Source: SCGC-AAA076-P13 sp964613455
GTDB lineage: Bacteria > Pseudomonadota > Gammaproteobacteria > Magnimaribacterales > D2472
Direction of reading: 5' to 3'
DNA length: 49,161 nt
NCBI GenBank assembly: GCA_964613455.1
Contig: CAZTGS010000006.1
Span: 1 to 49,161 of the forward strand
Part shown: piece by piece, positions 26,512-35,830 of the stretch
Layout of the letters: each line of letters starts with the position of its first letter
Numbering within the stretch: position 1 is the stretch's first letter
The notes under the pieces: generated by a model
What the model was told of the DNA's origin: nothing
The model's input: only the letters and a program-made list of their open reading frames with translations
Database searches by the model: none
Translations under genes and position numbers: made by a program

Positions 26512-27510
26512 ATGAGTTCAAGAGTCAAAGTAGTGGTAACTGGAGCAGCTGGTCAAATTGCATATTCATTAATACCAAGGTTAGTTGATGGAAGAACCTT
26601 TGGAGACAAGATAGTTGATTTATGTCTTGTAGAAATACCTCAAGTTGTTAGCAAATTAGAAGGTATGGTCATGGAGCTTGAAGATTCTTATTTTCCTCAA
26701 ATGGGTGATGTAACTTACACAGATAATTTTGAAGAAGCCTCTCATGACGCGGATTGGTTTTTACTAGTAGGGAGTATTCCCAGAGGAATAGTTTACGAAG
26801 GTAAAAAAATTGAAGAAAGATCAGATTTATTAAAGATAAATGGCGGCATTTTTGTAAATCAAGGTAAAGCTATAGGCGAAAATGGCAAGAATAACGCAAA
26901 GATATTAGTAGTAGGAAACCCAGCTAATACAAATGCCTTAATTGGTAAAAATGCTGCTGGTAAAGATAGTCAGTTATGGATGGCTATGACAATGTTAGAT
27001 GCTAGTAGAGCAAAGTCGGTAATCAGTAAAAAAGTTGGGTCTAATATAAGTCATGTTAAGAATATGGTTATTTGGGGAAATCACAGCCCTACTATGTATC
27101 CAGATATTGAAAACGTAATGATTGATGGGAAACCAGGAAGTTCGGTTATTCAAGATATGGATTGGGTAGAAAATTCTTTTCTTCCAACCGTTCAACAAAG
27201 AGGTAAGTCAGTCATAGATGCAAGAGGAGCCTCTTCTGCTACTTCTGCTGCAAAAGCAGCTTTAGATACTATTATTGCATGTGAAAATACAACAGAGGAC
27301 GGAGACTGCTTCAGTGCAGCTGTTGCTAGTGATGGTGCTTATGATGTTCCTGAGGGATTAATTTGTGGCTATCCATTAATAACACTAGCTGATGGAAGTG
27401 TAGAAATTAAAAGAGATATTGTTTTATCAGACTTTGCAAAAGAAAAGTTTCAACTTTCAATTGATGAGCTATCCTCAGAGCGAGAAGCAGTGCAACATTT
27501 AATGAAATGA
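26512..27510 (+). CDS. mdh: Malate dehydrogenase
   Basis: 332-residue NAD-dependent TCA-cycle enzyme of the cytosolic-type MDH group. N-terminal VVVTGAAGQIAYSLI, acidic-end strand DLCLVEIPQ, NPANTNALI, and the catalytic His in VIWGNHSPTMYPD. Strong AAGGA Shine-Dalgarno. Overlaps the following gene by ATGA. Confidence 0.95.
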   Translation: MSSRVKVVVTGAAGQIAYSLIPRLVDGRTFGDKIVDLCLVEIPQVVSKLEGMVMELEDSYFPQMGDVTYTDNFEEASHDADWFLLVGSIPRGIVYEGKKIEERSDLLKINGGIFVNQGKAIGENGKNNAKILVVGNPANTNALIGKNAAGKDSQLWMAMTMLDASRAKSVISKKVGSNISHVKNMVIWGNHSPTMYPDIENVMIDGKPGSSVIQDMDWVENSFLPTVQQRGKSVIDARGASSATSAAKAALDTIIACENTTEDGDCFSAAVASDGAYDVPEGLICGYPLITLADGSVEIKRDIVLSDFAKEKFQLSIDELSSEREAVQHLMK

Positions 27511-27968
27511 TCCCAAAGGATAAAATCTTATATAGTTTTCTTTTAAATATCTTTGCAGACGAGGCATGTAGAAGCGTTCAATTAATCACTTCTAAAGATG
27601 TTTCAAAGTTACTAAAACGAATTGAAAAATTAGAAATACAAAGTATCAATATAAGTCCATCTATAGAAGGCATAAGTAAATGTGTTGATGATATTTTTGT
27701 TGTTTTTGATGACGTTGTTTTATCAGAAAGTAATGTTGGCACAATCAAAAATCTTTTAAGCCAAAAAATTGTTATTTTTACTGATTTTAATGAGGATCAA
27801 TCTACTGATGACTCTATGCTTAGACTTGGCCTTCAAACTGAATTAAGAGATTTAAAGAATAATCTAAAATGTTTCTCTTACAATTTAAAAACTTATAATA
27901 ATAAAAGATCTTGGAATAATGCAGAGGGTTGGGCTAATCCTGAAAATTTTGATAAGTTTAGGTGGTAA
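27507..27968 (+). CDS. Hypothetical protein coupled to mdh (possibly DUF6231-like)
   Basis: 153-residue soluble protein whose start overlaps the mdh stop (ATGA). Alternating hydrophobic strands (DDIFVVFDDVVL, KIVIFTDF) suggest a Rossmann-like alpha/beta fold. It ends NAEGWANPENFDKFRW, an aromatic tail I loosely associate with the DUF6231 family of gammaproteobacteria. No catalytic motif I can name. Confidence 0.6.
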   Translation: MIPKDKILYSFLLNIFADEACRSVQLITSKDVSKLLKRIEKLEIQSINISPSIEGISKCVDDIFVVFDDVVLSESNVGTIKNLLSQKIVIFTDFNEDQSTDDSMLRLGLQTELRDLKNNLKCFSYNLKTYNNKRSWNNAEGWANPENFDKFRW

Positions 27969-27971
27969 ATG

Positions 27972-29687
27972 CTATCTAAAGCTTGATAAGAATTGAAGAA
28001 ATTCAGTTGCTCTTCCATCCACTTCAATATCCCCAGATGCCAATGCCATCACAGGATTGCTTAGTCCAGAAAGAGCCTTTTTAAAGACCAGCTCATCGCT
28101 CTTTACAATTAAATTACAAGAATTAAGTATTTTGTTGCTTATTGAGGCAACCTCGTTTCTTATAGTGATTGTCTTATTAGTTCCAGATGAAAATTCAAAA
28201 CAGACGCTATAGTTTTCATAAGAACTTTTTTCTGGATTAAAACTTACAGAAAGTAAACTAAAGAAGGTGTTAATAGAAATTTCATTCATCATGGATTCTG
28301 TTCTTTCAACTTGAGGAAAACCATCAAAATCTTTATTTAGCTCTAGTGCAGAACTTAAAAAATAATTTCTTTTATTTGGATTGGATGATCGATCTCCAAT
28401 ATATAGCAAAGCTTGTTTTCTTAAATTTAAGACTTCATCTGAAGCAAAATCTAAAGCGATTAATTTATCGCTTAGCTGAAGAGCCCATTGCATGTCTTTT
28501 TCAACAACAGCATTATTAAGGGCTATCAACAACTGATCATTACCTCCTACTAAGTTTGAAAAACGTTTTGCTTCTTCGATTCTAGACAGTGAGTCAAGAT
28601 CAGATGGGTTGCCATTAAACCATCCAAGATAGCCGCTAAATATACTTTTCACAGACCACCTTACGGTCCCATAAAACTCATATAAATATGGAGATTGTGC
28701 AATATTTTTAGGAAGTTCAACCATCTCTACTATTTGATCAGGATAATATCCCTGATTCATTAGTCTTATTGTTTGGTCGTGCACATATTGAATTGCATCT
28801 CTGTATATTGTTAGAGCTTCTCCAACGCTAGTCCCAGAAATAGGCTTAGTGTGACTTGGAAATAAATAGTCAGGATTAAATGATCTCATATGATCTAAAC
28901 TATTTACCCATCCCATTACATCTCTATGAGTCGTTCCTCTTATCGTATAAAGATTGGGGAATGTTTTATAGATATTGTCGCCTGGCATTAAAGACTTGTG
29001 GTCAGGCAGCCAAACGAAGAGCTGATCATTAGTTTCGCCAGGAGCATGATATAACTCAATATTAATTCCAGCGATGTTTAGTTTAAGTTCTTTGTCAAAA
29101 GTAGTATCAGGCTTTATGTAGCCCATAGGAGACTTGTTTACATTCAAACTTGCTCCTATTCCAACATTTATTAGCTCATCTTTTGGAAGAAGTGTTCCAA
29201 ACATTCTAGTCGACCTTTCTGAAATGATTGGATTGATGATGCCAAGAATACGTTGCATGTAAAAGTCAGTAGATTCATGGGCTATTATTTGAGGCCTTTC
29301 GTCTTGTGTTGTTAGATAGTGCTCTGTTCCAAATGTATGATCGCCATGATTATGAGTATAAATAACTGCTTTTATAGGATTTGAATTCTTTTCTTTAAAA
29401 AGAGAATAGATTTCAGATGCTTCGGAAGTACTGTCAGCAGAATCAATAATGATATTACCGCCATTTCCCTCTACCATTATTGAATTAGCTATACCAAACC
29501 CAACTGCAATATGAATTACTCCACCAGGAGTATCAATAGAATAAACTTCTTTTTGAAATTCTTTGGTATGCTCTATCAGCTTTTCAACTTTAGATATTTT
29601 TGGAATATCTCTGCCAGGCTCTTCCTCAGAAGAACAAGCAAACAAAAAAATAATACATAGTGAAAGAGTAATGAAATTAATTTTCAT
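27972..29687 (-). CDS. Lipoprotein alkyl sulfatase, SdsA1/YjcS-type metallo-beta-lactamase fold
   Basis: 571 residues. A lipoprotein signal ends in LFAC with Cys18, so it is membrane-anchored, unlike secreted SdsA1. The metal motif THNHGDH (His112, His114, Asp116, His117) is intact, and the alkylsulfatase-specific PNLYTIRGTTHRDVMGWVNS and PSHTKPISG segments follow. The dimerisation and SCP2-like C-terminal domains appear present but shortened. Predicted to hydrolyse primary alkyl sulfates to alcohols and sulfate in the periplasm. Converges with the mdh operon. Confidence 0.85.
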   Translation of the reverse strand: MKINFITLSLCIIFLFACSSEEEPGRDIPKISKVEKLIEHTKEFQKEVYSIDTPGGVIHIAVGFGIANSIMVEGNGGNIIIDSADSTSEASEIYSLFKEKNSNPIKAVIYTHNHGDHTFGTEHYLTTQDERPQIIAHESTDFYMQRILGIINPIISERSTRMFGTLLPKDELINVGIGASLNVNKSPMGYIKPDTTFDKELKLNIAGINIELYHAPGETNDQLFVWLPDHKSLMPGDNIYKTFPNLYTIRGTTHRDVMGWVNSLDHMRSFNPDYLFPSHTKPISGTSVGEALTIYRDAIQYVHDQTIRLMNQGYYPDQIVEMVELPKNIAQSPYLYEFYGTVRWSVKSIFSGYLGWFNGNPSDLDSLSRIEEAKRFSNLVGGNDQLLIALNNAVVEKDMQWALQLSDKLIALDFASDEVLNLRKQALLYIGDRSSNPNKRNYFLSSALELNKDFDGFPQVERTESMMNEISINTFFSLLSVSFNPEKSSYENYSVCFEFSSGTNKTITIRNEVASISNKILNSCNLIVKSDELVFKKALSGLSNPVMALASGDIEVDGRATEFLQFLSSFR

Positions 29688-29715
29688 AAGGATATTATTA
29701 CGAAAATAATTTAGC

Positions 29716-30228
29716 TTACAAGAAGCTGATCATAATCTCATCCACAAGAACGTCAGAACCATCATCTGAAGAAATAGATCTTGTTGATCCAGACCTCCAT
29801 ACGGTGACCACAGTCCATAAAGTTGAATCTTTAGAATTATCTTTTAAATTAATTCTTAAAATATTTTCTGTGACAGTTCTAATATTACTTCTATACATAT
29901 AACTGTCCCAGTAATACCTAGAATAGTGATGATTGAGGTTATCGGACTGGACTTTGTCTTTTGTTGTTAAGTTTATGTTAAACACTAGATTAGAATCACT
30001 AGCGTAATTTAAGCCAGTTTCTTGAAGTGCATTTTTAAGATTATTTTTAAATCTTTCTAACTCAATTGGATTAATTTCAGCACTTACGTTTGATTCATTT
30101 ATATTTATAGAAAAGTCGCTATAATTACCCAAGTTGAAAGTTTCAACTGAATCAACTTCGATATTTGATTGAATGCTAGTGCAGCCTATTAAGATTAGAA
30201 TACTAAGTAGAGTTGTTATTTTTTTCAT
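29716..30228 (-). CDS. Small lipoprotein, DUF4136-like
   Basis: 170 residues from ATG 30228; this start gives a normal lipoprotein signal with lipobox LIGC and Cys16. The rest alternates beta strands with a helix (IELERFKNNLKNALQETGL) and a pattern close to DUF4136 lipoproteins: a small soluble domain found in many proteobacterial outer-membrane lipoproteins. Function unknown. Divergent from the M16C peptidase gene with 34 bases between starts, and 28 bases upstream of the alkylsulfatase gene. Confidence 0.65.
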   Translation of the reverse strand: MKKITTLLSILILIGCTSIQSNIEVDSVETFNLGNYSDFSININESNVSAEINPIELERFKNNLKNALQETGLNYASDSNLVFNINLTTKDKVQSDNLNHHYSRYYWDSYMYRSNIRTVTENILRINLKDNSKDSTLWTVVTVWRSGSTRSISSDDGSDVLVDEIMISFL

Positions 30229-30262
30229 AGAATTAGTGTACATGTTTTTATAAAATTTTATT

Positions 30263-33130
30263 ATGTTTAATCTTCAAGAACAAAAATATATTCCATTATT
30301 AGATCTCAATGCTCAAATATATAATGAATCTGAATTCAATTGCAAGCATGTTCATTTAGATTCTGATAGTGAAGAGAAGGTCTTTATGGTTGCCTTTAGG
30401 ACAATACCTGAGGACTCTACTGGGGTTGCACACATACTAGAACATACTGCTTTATGTGGATCTAAAAAATATCCAGTTAGAGATCCTTTTTTTATGATGA
30501 TAAGAAGGTCTTTGAATACTTTTATGAATGCATTTACGTCTAGTGATTGGACTGCGTATCCATTCGCCACATTAAATGAAAAAGATTTTAAAAATCTACT
30601 TGGCGTTTATTTAGATTCTTCTTTTTTTCCAAATCTAGATCTTCTTGATTTTTCACAAGAAGGTCATCGTTTAGAATTTCAAGAAAAAGAAAACATAGAC
30701 AGCGAAATTGAAATTAAAGGGGTTGTATATAATGAAATGAAAGGAGCTATGAGTTCAGTAACCAGCCAACTTTGGCATGGTATGTCAAAACACCTCTACT
30801 CATCATCAACCTACAAACACAATAGTGGTGGTGATCCAGAAAAAATTCTAGATTTAACTCATGAGGATTTAGTAAATTTTCATAAAAAACACTACCATCC
30901 ATCAAATGCTACTTTCTTTACATTTGGCAAATTGGATCCCCAAGAGATACAAGAATTTATTAAAGAAAATGTTCTAAATAGTTTTACACCATCGACAGAA
31001 GATATTGCAGTTAAGAATGAAGAGCGCATATCTTCCCCTAAAATTGTATCTGATTTCTATAATCCTCAACCAGGTGATGAAGAAAATCATCATGTAGTAA
31101 TGAGCTGGTTATTAAGCGAAAGTCATAATCCTATAGAACTCTTAGAAACATACTTGATGTCAAATATTCTTTTAGATAATTCTGCATCTCCACTTAGAAA
31201 AGTTCTTGAAAATTCTAACCTAGGCAAATCGCCTTCGCCGCTTACTGGCTTGGAAGCAGATCAGAAAGAATTAGTTTTTGCAGCAGGTCTTGAGGGCGTG
31301 AGTGCAGATAAACACCTCGAGGTTGAGAAACTTATATTAGATTGTCTTAACGATCTTGTTAAAAACGGTATTGCTGAAGATATCGTAGAATCATCTCTTC
31401 ATCAGCTTGAAATAAGACAAAGAGAAATTACTGGTTCTGGTATGCCTTTCGGTCTCCAAATAATGCTTAGCTGTCTTCCAGCTTGTATACATAATGATAA
31501 TCCTTTAAATATTTTAGATTTAGATAATGCCTTCAATTCGATAAAAAAGAACCTTAAATCTAAAAATTATATAGAAGGCTTAATTAAGAAACATCTTATT
31601 AATAATAATCATAGACTGAATTATTCTTTGATTCCTGACACAGAATTTAATAGGAAAACAGAGGAGAGGATTCAAAAAAAATTAACAGAAAAAACTGAAG
31701 CTTTAACAGAATCTGAAAAAAATAATATTGTAAAACTCGCTGTTGCTTTGGAGAAGAGACAGGAAAGTATTGATGATCCAGAGATACTTCCAAAAGTTAC
31801 CAAGGATGATATTCCAGAGAAGAGAAGCTACCCCACTCCAGTTATAAGCAGTTCAAATAATCACTCAAATTATTTTTATAAGTCAGGAACAAATGGCATC
31901 GTTTATCATTCAATGCTTTTTCCTTGTGATGCTTTAAGTAATGAAGAGTTAAAATTTGCTAGCTTATTCACAAGCACTTTGACTGATATAGGTCTTGGTG
32001 ATGATAGTTATGAGTTTGTGCAAAAGTATCAGTCTTCTGTAACTGGGGGTATTGGAGCTTCTTTTGTAATGCTTCCTAATGCCGATGATGAAAATTATAA
32101 ACTTGCTCTAAAGGTTAGTGGTAAAAGTTTAGAAAAAAATGATTTCTTGATGCAAGAGTTAATGCTCAGAACAATTAACGATTCGAACTTTAATGAATCA
32201 CAAAGAATTAAAGAGTTACTAGATTTCATCTCATCTGATAATGAGAAATCAGTAATTCAAAGTGGTCATGTTTTGGCCATGGGAAATGCAGCATCTCAAA
32301 TCAATGAAATTGCTTCAACGAATGACTTAACATCTGGTATAAGATTTATTAATAATACAAGTAACATATCTAAAGATATTTTGAATGGTGATAATTTAGA
32401 TAAGTACATAGGAATTCTTAAATCTATAAAATCAAAGGTCTCAGATATCCCTAATTACTCGTTCACAGCTTCATCAGCAGATAAAGACCTTTTAAAAATT
32501 AAAAATGATTTTGAATCAACCCTAAACACGCTTACTAACCAAGAATATAGCCCTAAGCAGGAAAATTCTATAGGTTGGATAACCGGTTCCCAGGTTTGTT
32601 TTTGTGCAGAAGCGTTCCCTTCAGTTGATTCCAGACATGAAGATGCTCCTGCTCTCACCGTTTTAGGTGCAGTTTTGAGAAATGGTTACCTTCATTCTGC
32701 AATTAGAGAAAAAGGTGGTGCTTATGGATCTGGAGCGTCTCAAGATTCACACAATGAAGTATTTAAATTTTTCTCATACAGAGACCCTAAGTGCTCTGAA
32801 ACCTTTGATGAGTTTAATAATGCTCGTCAATGGTCCCTTAAGAATATCAGTGAAGCTCAATTAGACGAAGGTATACTTGGAGTTGTTTCAAGTATAGATA
32901 AGCCTCTATCACCATATGGAGAAGCTATGAATGACTTCATGGGAGAACTAGATAATAAAAGTCAGGAAGATAGACTTTTATTTAGGAGGAGAGTAAGAAG
33001 CTGCTCCGTTGACGATTTGGTAAATGTTTCAGAAAAATATTTATTCAATAAATCTAAGATTTCAGTGATTGCTGGCGAAAGTTTTGAAGATGAAATTAAA
33101 AGTCTTGGATTTAAATTAAAAAATATCTAA
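30263..33130 (+). CDS. M16C zinc metallopeptidase (presequence-protease type)
   Basis: 955-residue single-chain pitrilysin-family peptidase with two M16 halves. The inverted zinc motif is HILEH (His57, Glu60, His61) with the distal Glu around the NEMKGAMSS segment. AFRTIPEDSTGVAHILEH and SLNTFMNAFTSSDWTAYPF are close to mitochondrial presequence protease PreP/Cym1. No signal peptide, so probably cytoplasmic turnover of peptides. Stand-alone gene; converges on the slt gene. Confidence 0.9.
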   Translation: MFNLQEQKYIPLLDLNAQIYNESEFNCKHVHLDSDSEEKVFMVAFRTIPEDSTGVAHILEHTALCGSKKYPVRDPFFMMIRRSLNTFMNAFTSSDWTAYPFATLNEKDFKNLLGVYLDSSFFPNLDLLDFSQEGHRLEFQEKENIDSEIEIKGVVYNEMKGAMSSVTSQLWHGMSKHLYSSSTYKHNSGGDPEKILDLTHEDLVNFHKKHYHPSNATFFTFGKLDPQEIQEFIKENVLNSFTPSTEDIAVKNEERISSPKIVSDFYNPQPGDEENHHVVMSWLLSESHNPIELLETYLMSNILLDNSASPLRKVLENSNLGKSPSPLTGLEADQKELVFAAGLEGVSADKHLEVEKLILDCLNDLVKNGIAEDIVESSLHQLEIRQREITGSGMPFGLQIMLSCLPACIHNDNPLNILDLDNAFNSIKKNLKSKNYIEGLIKKHLINNNHRLNYSLIPDTEFNRKTEERIQKKLTEKTEALTESEKNNIVKLAVALEKRQESIDDPEILPKVTKDDIPEKRSYPTPVISSSNNHSNYFYKSGTNGIVYHSMLFPCDALSNEELKFASLFTSTLTDIGLGDDSYEFVQKYQSSVTGGIGASFVMLPNADDENYKLALKVSGKSLEKNDFLMQELMLRTINDSNFNESQRIKELLDFISSDNEKSVIQSGHVLAMGNAASQINEIASTNDLTSGIRFINNTSNISKDILNGDNLDKYIGILKSIKSKVSDIPNYSFTASSADKDLLKIKNDFESTLNTLTNQEYSPKQENSIGWITGSQVCFCAEAFPSVDSRHEDAPALTVLGAVLRNGYLHSAIREKGGAYGSGASQDSHNEVFKFFSYRDPKCSETFDEFNNARQWSLKNISEAQLDEGILGVVSSIDKPLSPYGEAMNDFMGELDNKSQEDRLLFRRRVRSCSVDDLVNVSEKYLFNKSKISVIAGESFEDEIKSLGFKLKNI

Positions 33131-33133
33131 TTA

Positions 33134-33903
33134 TCAAAAAAAGAAAAAACGCTTCTTCTTAAGCTCTTTCGCACAACCCCAATATTGTTGCTGATATTTA
33201 GTTGACCTAGCTTGAACTCTATCTGCAACTTTCACAAGCCATTGTTTTTTTCTATAAGTCTTCTTTTTAAAGCCGCCATAACCTTCATGATAGGCAAGAT
33301 AAAGAGATCTTGCATCAGTACGTTCAAAACCTTGATAATAACCTTTGCTTGCATACCAGCCTATAAAGTCAGCTGAGTCCCTAAAATCTTTCCTACTAGC
33401 CCTAGAATTCCCTGTTTCGTCTTTATAATCATCCCAAGTCATATTAAGAGCCTGAGAATAGCCAACTGCAGTTGACGGTCTAAACCAGGGGATAAAACCA
33501 AGTAATTTTTCTCTTTCAGGCCTAGCATCAGCTATAAAGCTAGACTCTTGATAAACAAAAGACATTAGGACATAAGGTGGTACTTTCCATCTCTTCTCAG
33601 ATCTCATTACAGCTTNNNNNNNNNNNNNNNNNNNNNNNNNNNNNNNNNNNNNNNNNNNNNNNNNNNNNNNNNNNNNNNNNNNNNNNNNNNNNNNNNNNNN
33701 NNNNNNNNNNNNNNNGACATTAGGACATAAGGTGGTACTTTCCATCTCTTCTCAGATCTCATTACAGCTTTATACCAACTTTTTTTCTCTTTAAAAATAA
33801 GACAAATATTATCAGGACTTTCAGGCGGTTTTGTCATGCAGGATTGAAAGAATATTACAACGATAATAAAGGTAACTAATTTAGAATATTTTTTAATAAT
33901 CAT
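33134..33903 (-). CDS. Lytic transglycosylase lipoprotein, interrupted by a scaffold gap
   Basis: SLT-type murein transglycosylase. The lipoprotein signal ends FQSC (Cys22). Catalytic Glu is in YQESSFIADA, followed by FRPSTAVGYSQALNMTWDDY and LYLAYHEGYGGFKK. The 100 N plus a 55-base duplicated flank split the gene; removing the N and one copy leaves an intact 204-codon frame. Its ATG overlaps the ligase stop by 4 bases. The C-terminus is unusually rich in Lys then Phe (ELKKKRFFFF). Confidence 0.85.
33561..33770. other. Assembly gap flanked by an identical 55-base duplication
   Basis: Bases 33561-33615 and 33716-33770 are identical and bracket exactly 100 N. The reading frame of the transglycosylase is restored when one copy and the N are removed. 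This is the mark of two contigs that really overlap by 55 bases but were scaffolded with a default gap. It is not a biological repeat. Confidence 0.95.
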
Positions 33904-35183
33904 AATTTTTCTCCAATCTCAAACCCTCTAAAGGTTTTGAAACGAGGAAATCTAAGACTAAAGTGTTCTCCTTCGCTGCTTTGAGTAATCGCATCAGCTC
34001 TTATTTCGATTAGTTGGCCTATAAGTTTGTCTTTAGCTTCCCAAAATTTTTCTCTATCTTCATCGGTTAAACCGCTTCCAACACTCAAAGAAAAGAACTT
34101 ACCATCATCTTCCCCTTCTACACTAAAAGCTCCCAGCTTTCCTTCATGCTTACCTGATCCTTCTTGAATTTCAGTAACCTTAAGAGTTACTTCTATAAAA
34201 GGTTTTATTTTAAGCCAGGCATGACTCCTTTTAGACTCATACAAATCATTCGCAGGCTTTATCATTAATCCTTCATAACCTTCCTGAAGAGCCTTTTTGT
34301 TCATTTCAGAGAAAGTCTTTTGACCATTTTCTGAATCAAAATCTAAAATTGTATAATCAACTGGTTTAATACATTTATCAAAGCTTTTTGAAATATCACC
34401 AAGGAACTCTTTTCTTTCTAAGGTGTTTAAAGAACTTTTTCCTTTGTTAAACTCTGCTAGAGGCAAAATATCAAAAAGAGCCAGATAAGCATCATCAGTT
34501 TTTGCATTTGTTTTACGATGAACTTGCTTCATTAAGGATTGAAAATCATCGCTCATAACCTCCCCATCTAAAACATAGCCATTGAATTCAGGTTTATTTA
34601 ATGCTTCTTCTATATGAGGAAAGTTGCTAAGAATTTTTCCATTTCTACTATATAGGGTTGTACTATTTTTTTGTGTAATGGCAATAACTCTAACCCCATC
34701 ATATTTATATTCAACAAGGCATGGGCCTTTTATTTTTTTTGGATGCTTTGCTCCATCATGAGCAAGCATGCAGGAAAAAACAGGTACCCTAAATTTTAAA
34801 TCCATACGTTTTGCAACATTATTAACTGTTTTTTCACTCACACCGCATCGAAGATCTTTAATAAGGATTCTTCTGTACCAGTCATTCCACTGTTCTGAAG
34901 TTGCTAAGCTCATCAAATCTATAATCTCATCTCTGGCAGCATGCCCTGTTCTTTCTCTTTCAATCAAAAGGGTGGCTTTTTCACAAAAATTAGTCCAATC
35001 AAGACCTTTGCCGTCGTTACTGGACTCTGGGACTTGTTTTACTCCAAAAGTAACCAAAGAATCTAAACACATTGCCAAACCATCTTGAAAATCTTTATCG
35101 TTCAAGCACTCTTCTATGACATCTTCTTTAAAAAGGCGGCTATTATTACTTTCAAGCTTTTGAATTATTTTCCAAGGCTTCAT
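33900..35183 (-). CDS. ATP-dependent DNA ligase, phage-type, at the ligA locus
   Basis: 427 residues with the three parts of an ATP-dependent ligase. The N-terminal DNA-binding domain contains RILIKDLRCGVSEKTVN, a stretch like those in T4-type phage ligases. The adenylation motif is EYKYDGVRV with Lys160; motif III is FDILPL, motif IV EGLMIKP, motif V WLKIKP; a C-terminal OB domain follows (EGSGKHEGKLGAF). No NAD+-binding Ia domain, zinc finger, HhH or BRCT domain. Its position after smc and zipA is that of NAD+-dependent ligA in Pseudomonas and relatives, so it may be the replicative ligase. Whether ligA exists elsewhere cannot be seen here. Confidence 0.9.
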   Translation of the reverse strand: MKPWKIIQKLESNNSRLFKEDVIEECLNDKDFQDGLAMCLDSLVTFGVKQVPESSNDGKGLDWTNFCEKATLLIERERTGHAARDEIIDLMSLATSEQWNDWYRRILIKDLRCGVSEKTVNNVAKRMDLKFRVPVFSCMLAHDGAKHPKKIKGPCLVEYKYDGVRVIAITQKNSTTLYSRNGKILSNFPHIEEALNKPEFNGYVLDGEVMSDDFQSLMKQVHRKTNAKTDDAYLALFDILPLAEFNKGKSSLNTLERKEFLGDISKSFDKCIKPVDYTILDFDSENGQKTFSEMNKKALQEGYEGLMIKPANDLYESKRSHAWLKIKPFIEVTLKVTEIQEGSGKHEGKLGAFSVEGEDDGKFFSLSVGSGLTDEDREKFWEAKDKLIGQLIEIRADAITQSSEGEHFSLRFPRFKTFRGFEIGEKL

Positions 35184-35209
35184 ATTTAATTTAATACCTT
35201 CATTATTAG

Positions 35210-35830
35210 CTAATCAGAATTAGGTAATTGTCTTAAACGCATAATTTCTTGTGCTTTAGATTCAATATGTGAAATCATTTGCTTGGTGATTGGCATTCTT
35301 TGTCCATCACATATATTTGCATGGAATTTTTCAGAAAAACTATAGCCAAAATTTACCATTTCTCTAACTGTCTTTAAGGGATCAGCTACATTATTAAGAT
35401 CAGCTGCTAGTAAAATAGCAAATGTTTTTGTATCTTCTTGAAAAGTTCCTGGGTTTAAGGCATTGGCAATTCTAAAAATTTCCTTATCACCATCTCCTTT
35501 ATAAGAAAAGAATCCATGAATTAACTTAGCATTAGAGTTACTCATAAAACCAAATATTTGATCTAAATCAAATGGTGAGCTGTCTACAGAAATTAAGTTT
35601 AGGATTACTAATTCCTGATCATTAATAAATTCTTGTTCCTCAAAATCAAAGGATTTTTGTGATTCTTCTTTGATATCGTCAAATTCTTTTATTTCAAACG
35701 AGTCAGTAACAGGCTCTATTTTTACTTTCAATTCACCAGCATTAGATATTTTTCTAACAAATAAAAAGGCAATTATTAGGAATATTAATACCGAAAACCC
35801 TATTAGATATATATCAAGATTCGTTTGCAT
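35210..35830 (-). CDS. zipA: Cell division protein ZipA
   Basis: 206-residue bitopic protein tethering FtsZ to the membrane. One N-terminal membrane segment at about residues 8-26, a short acidic linker, then the FtsZ-binding domain (SSPFDLDQIFGFMSNSNAKLIHG through MVNFGYSFSEKFHANICDGQR). The linker is much shorter than in E. coli (328 residues). Starts directly after the smc stop. Confidence 0.88.
   Translation of the reverse strand: MQTNLDIYLIGFSVLIFLIIAFLFVRKISNAGELKVKIEPVTDSFEIKEFDDIKEESQKSFDFEEQEFINDQELVILNLISVDSSPFDLDQIFGFMSNSNAKLIHGFFSYKGDGDKEIFRIANALNPGTFQEDTKTFAILLAADLNNVADPLKTVREMVNFGYSFSEKFHANICDGQRMPITKQMISHIESKAQEIMRLRQLPNSD

Noticed and set aside
33561..33770. Genuine 55-base direct repeat
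   Set aside because: It brackets exactly 100 N and collapsing it restores an intact gene; it is a scaffolding artefact.
33900..35183. Prophage origin of the ligase locus
   Set aside because: No phage genes are adjacent and the ligase sits in a conserved chromosomal operon with overlapping neighbours. Ancient phage donation remains possible.
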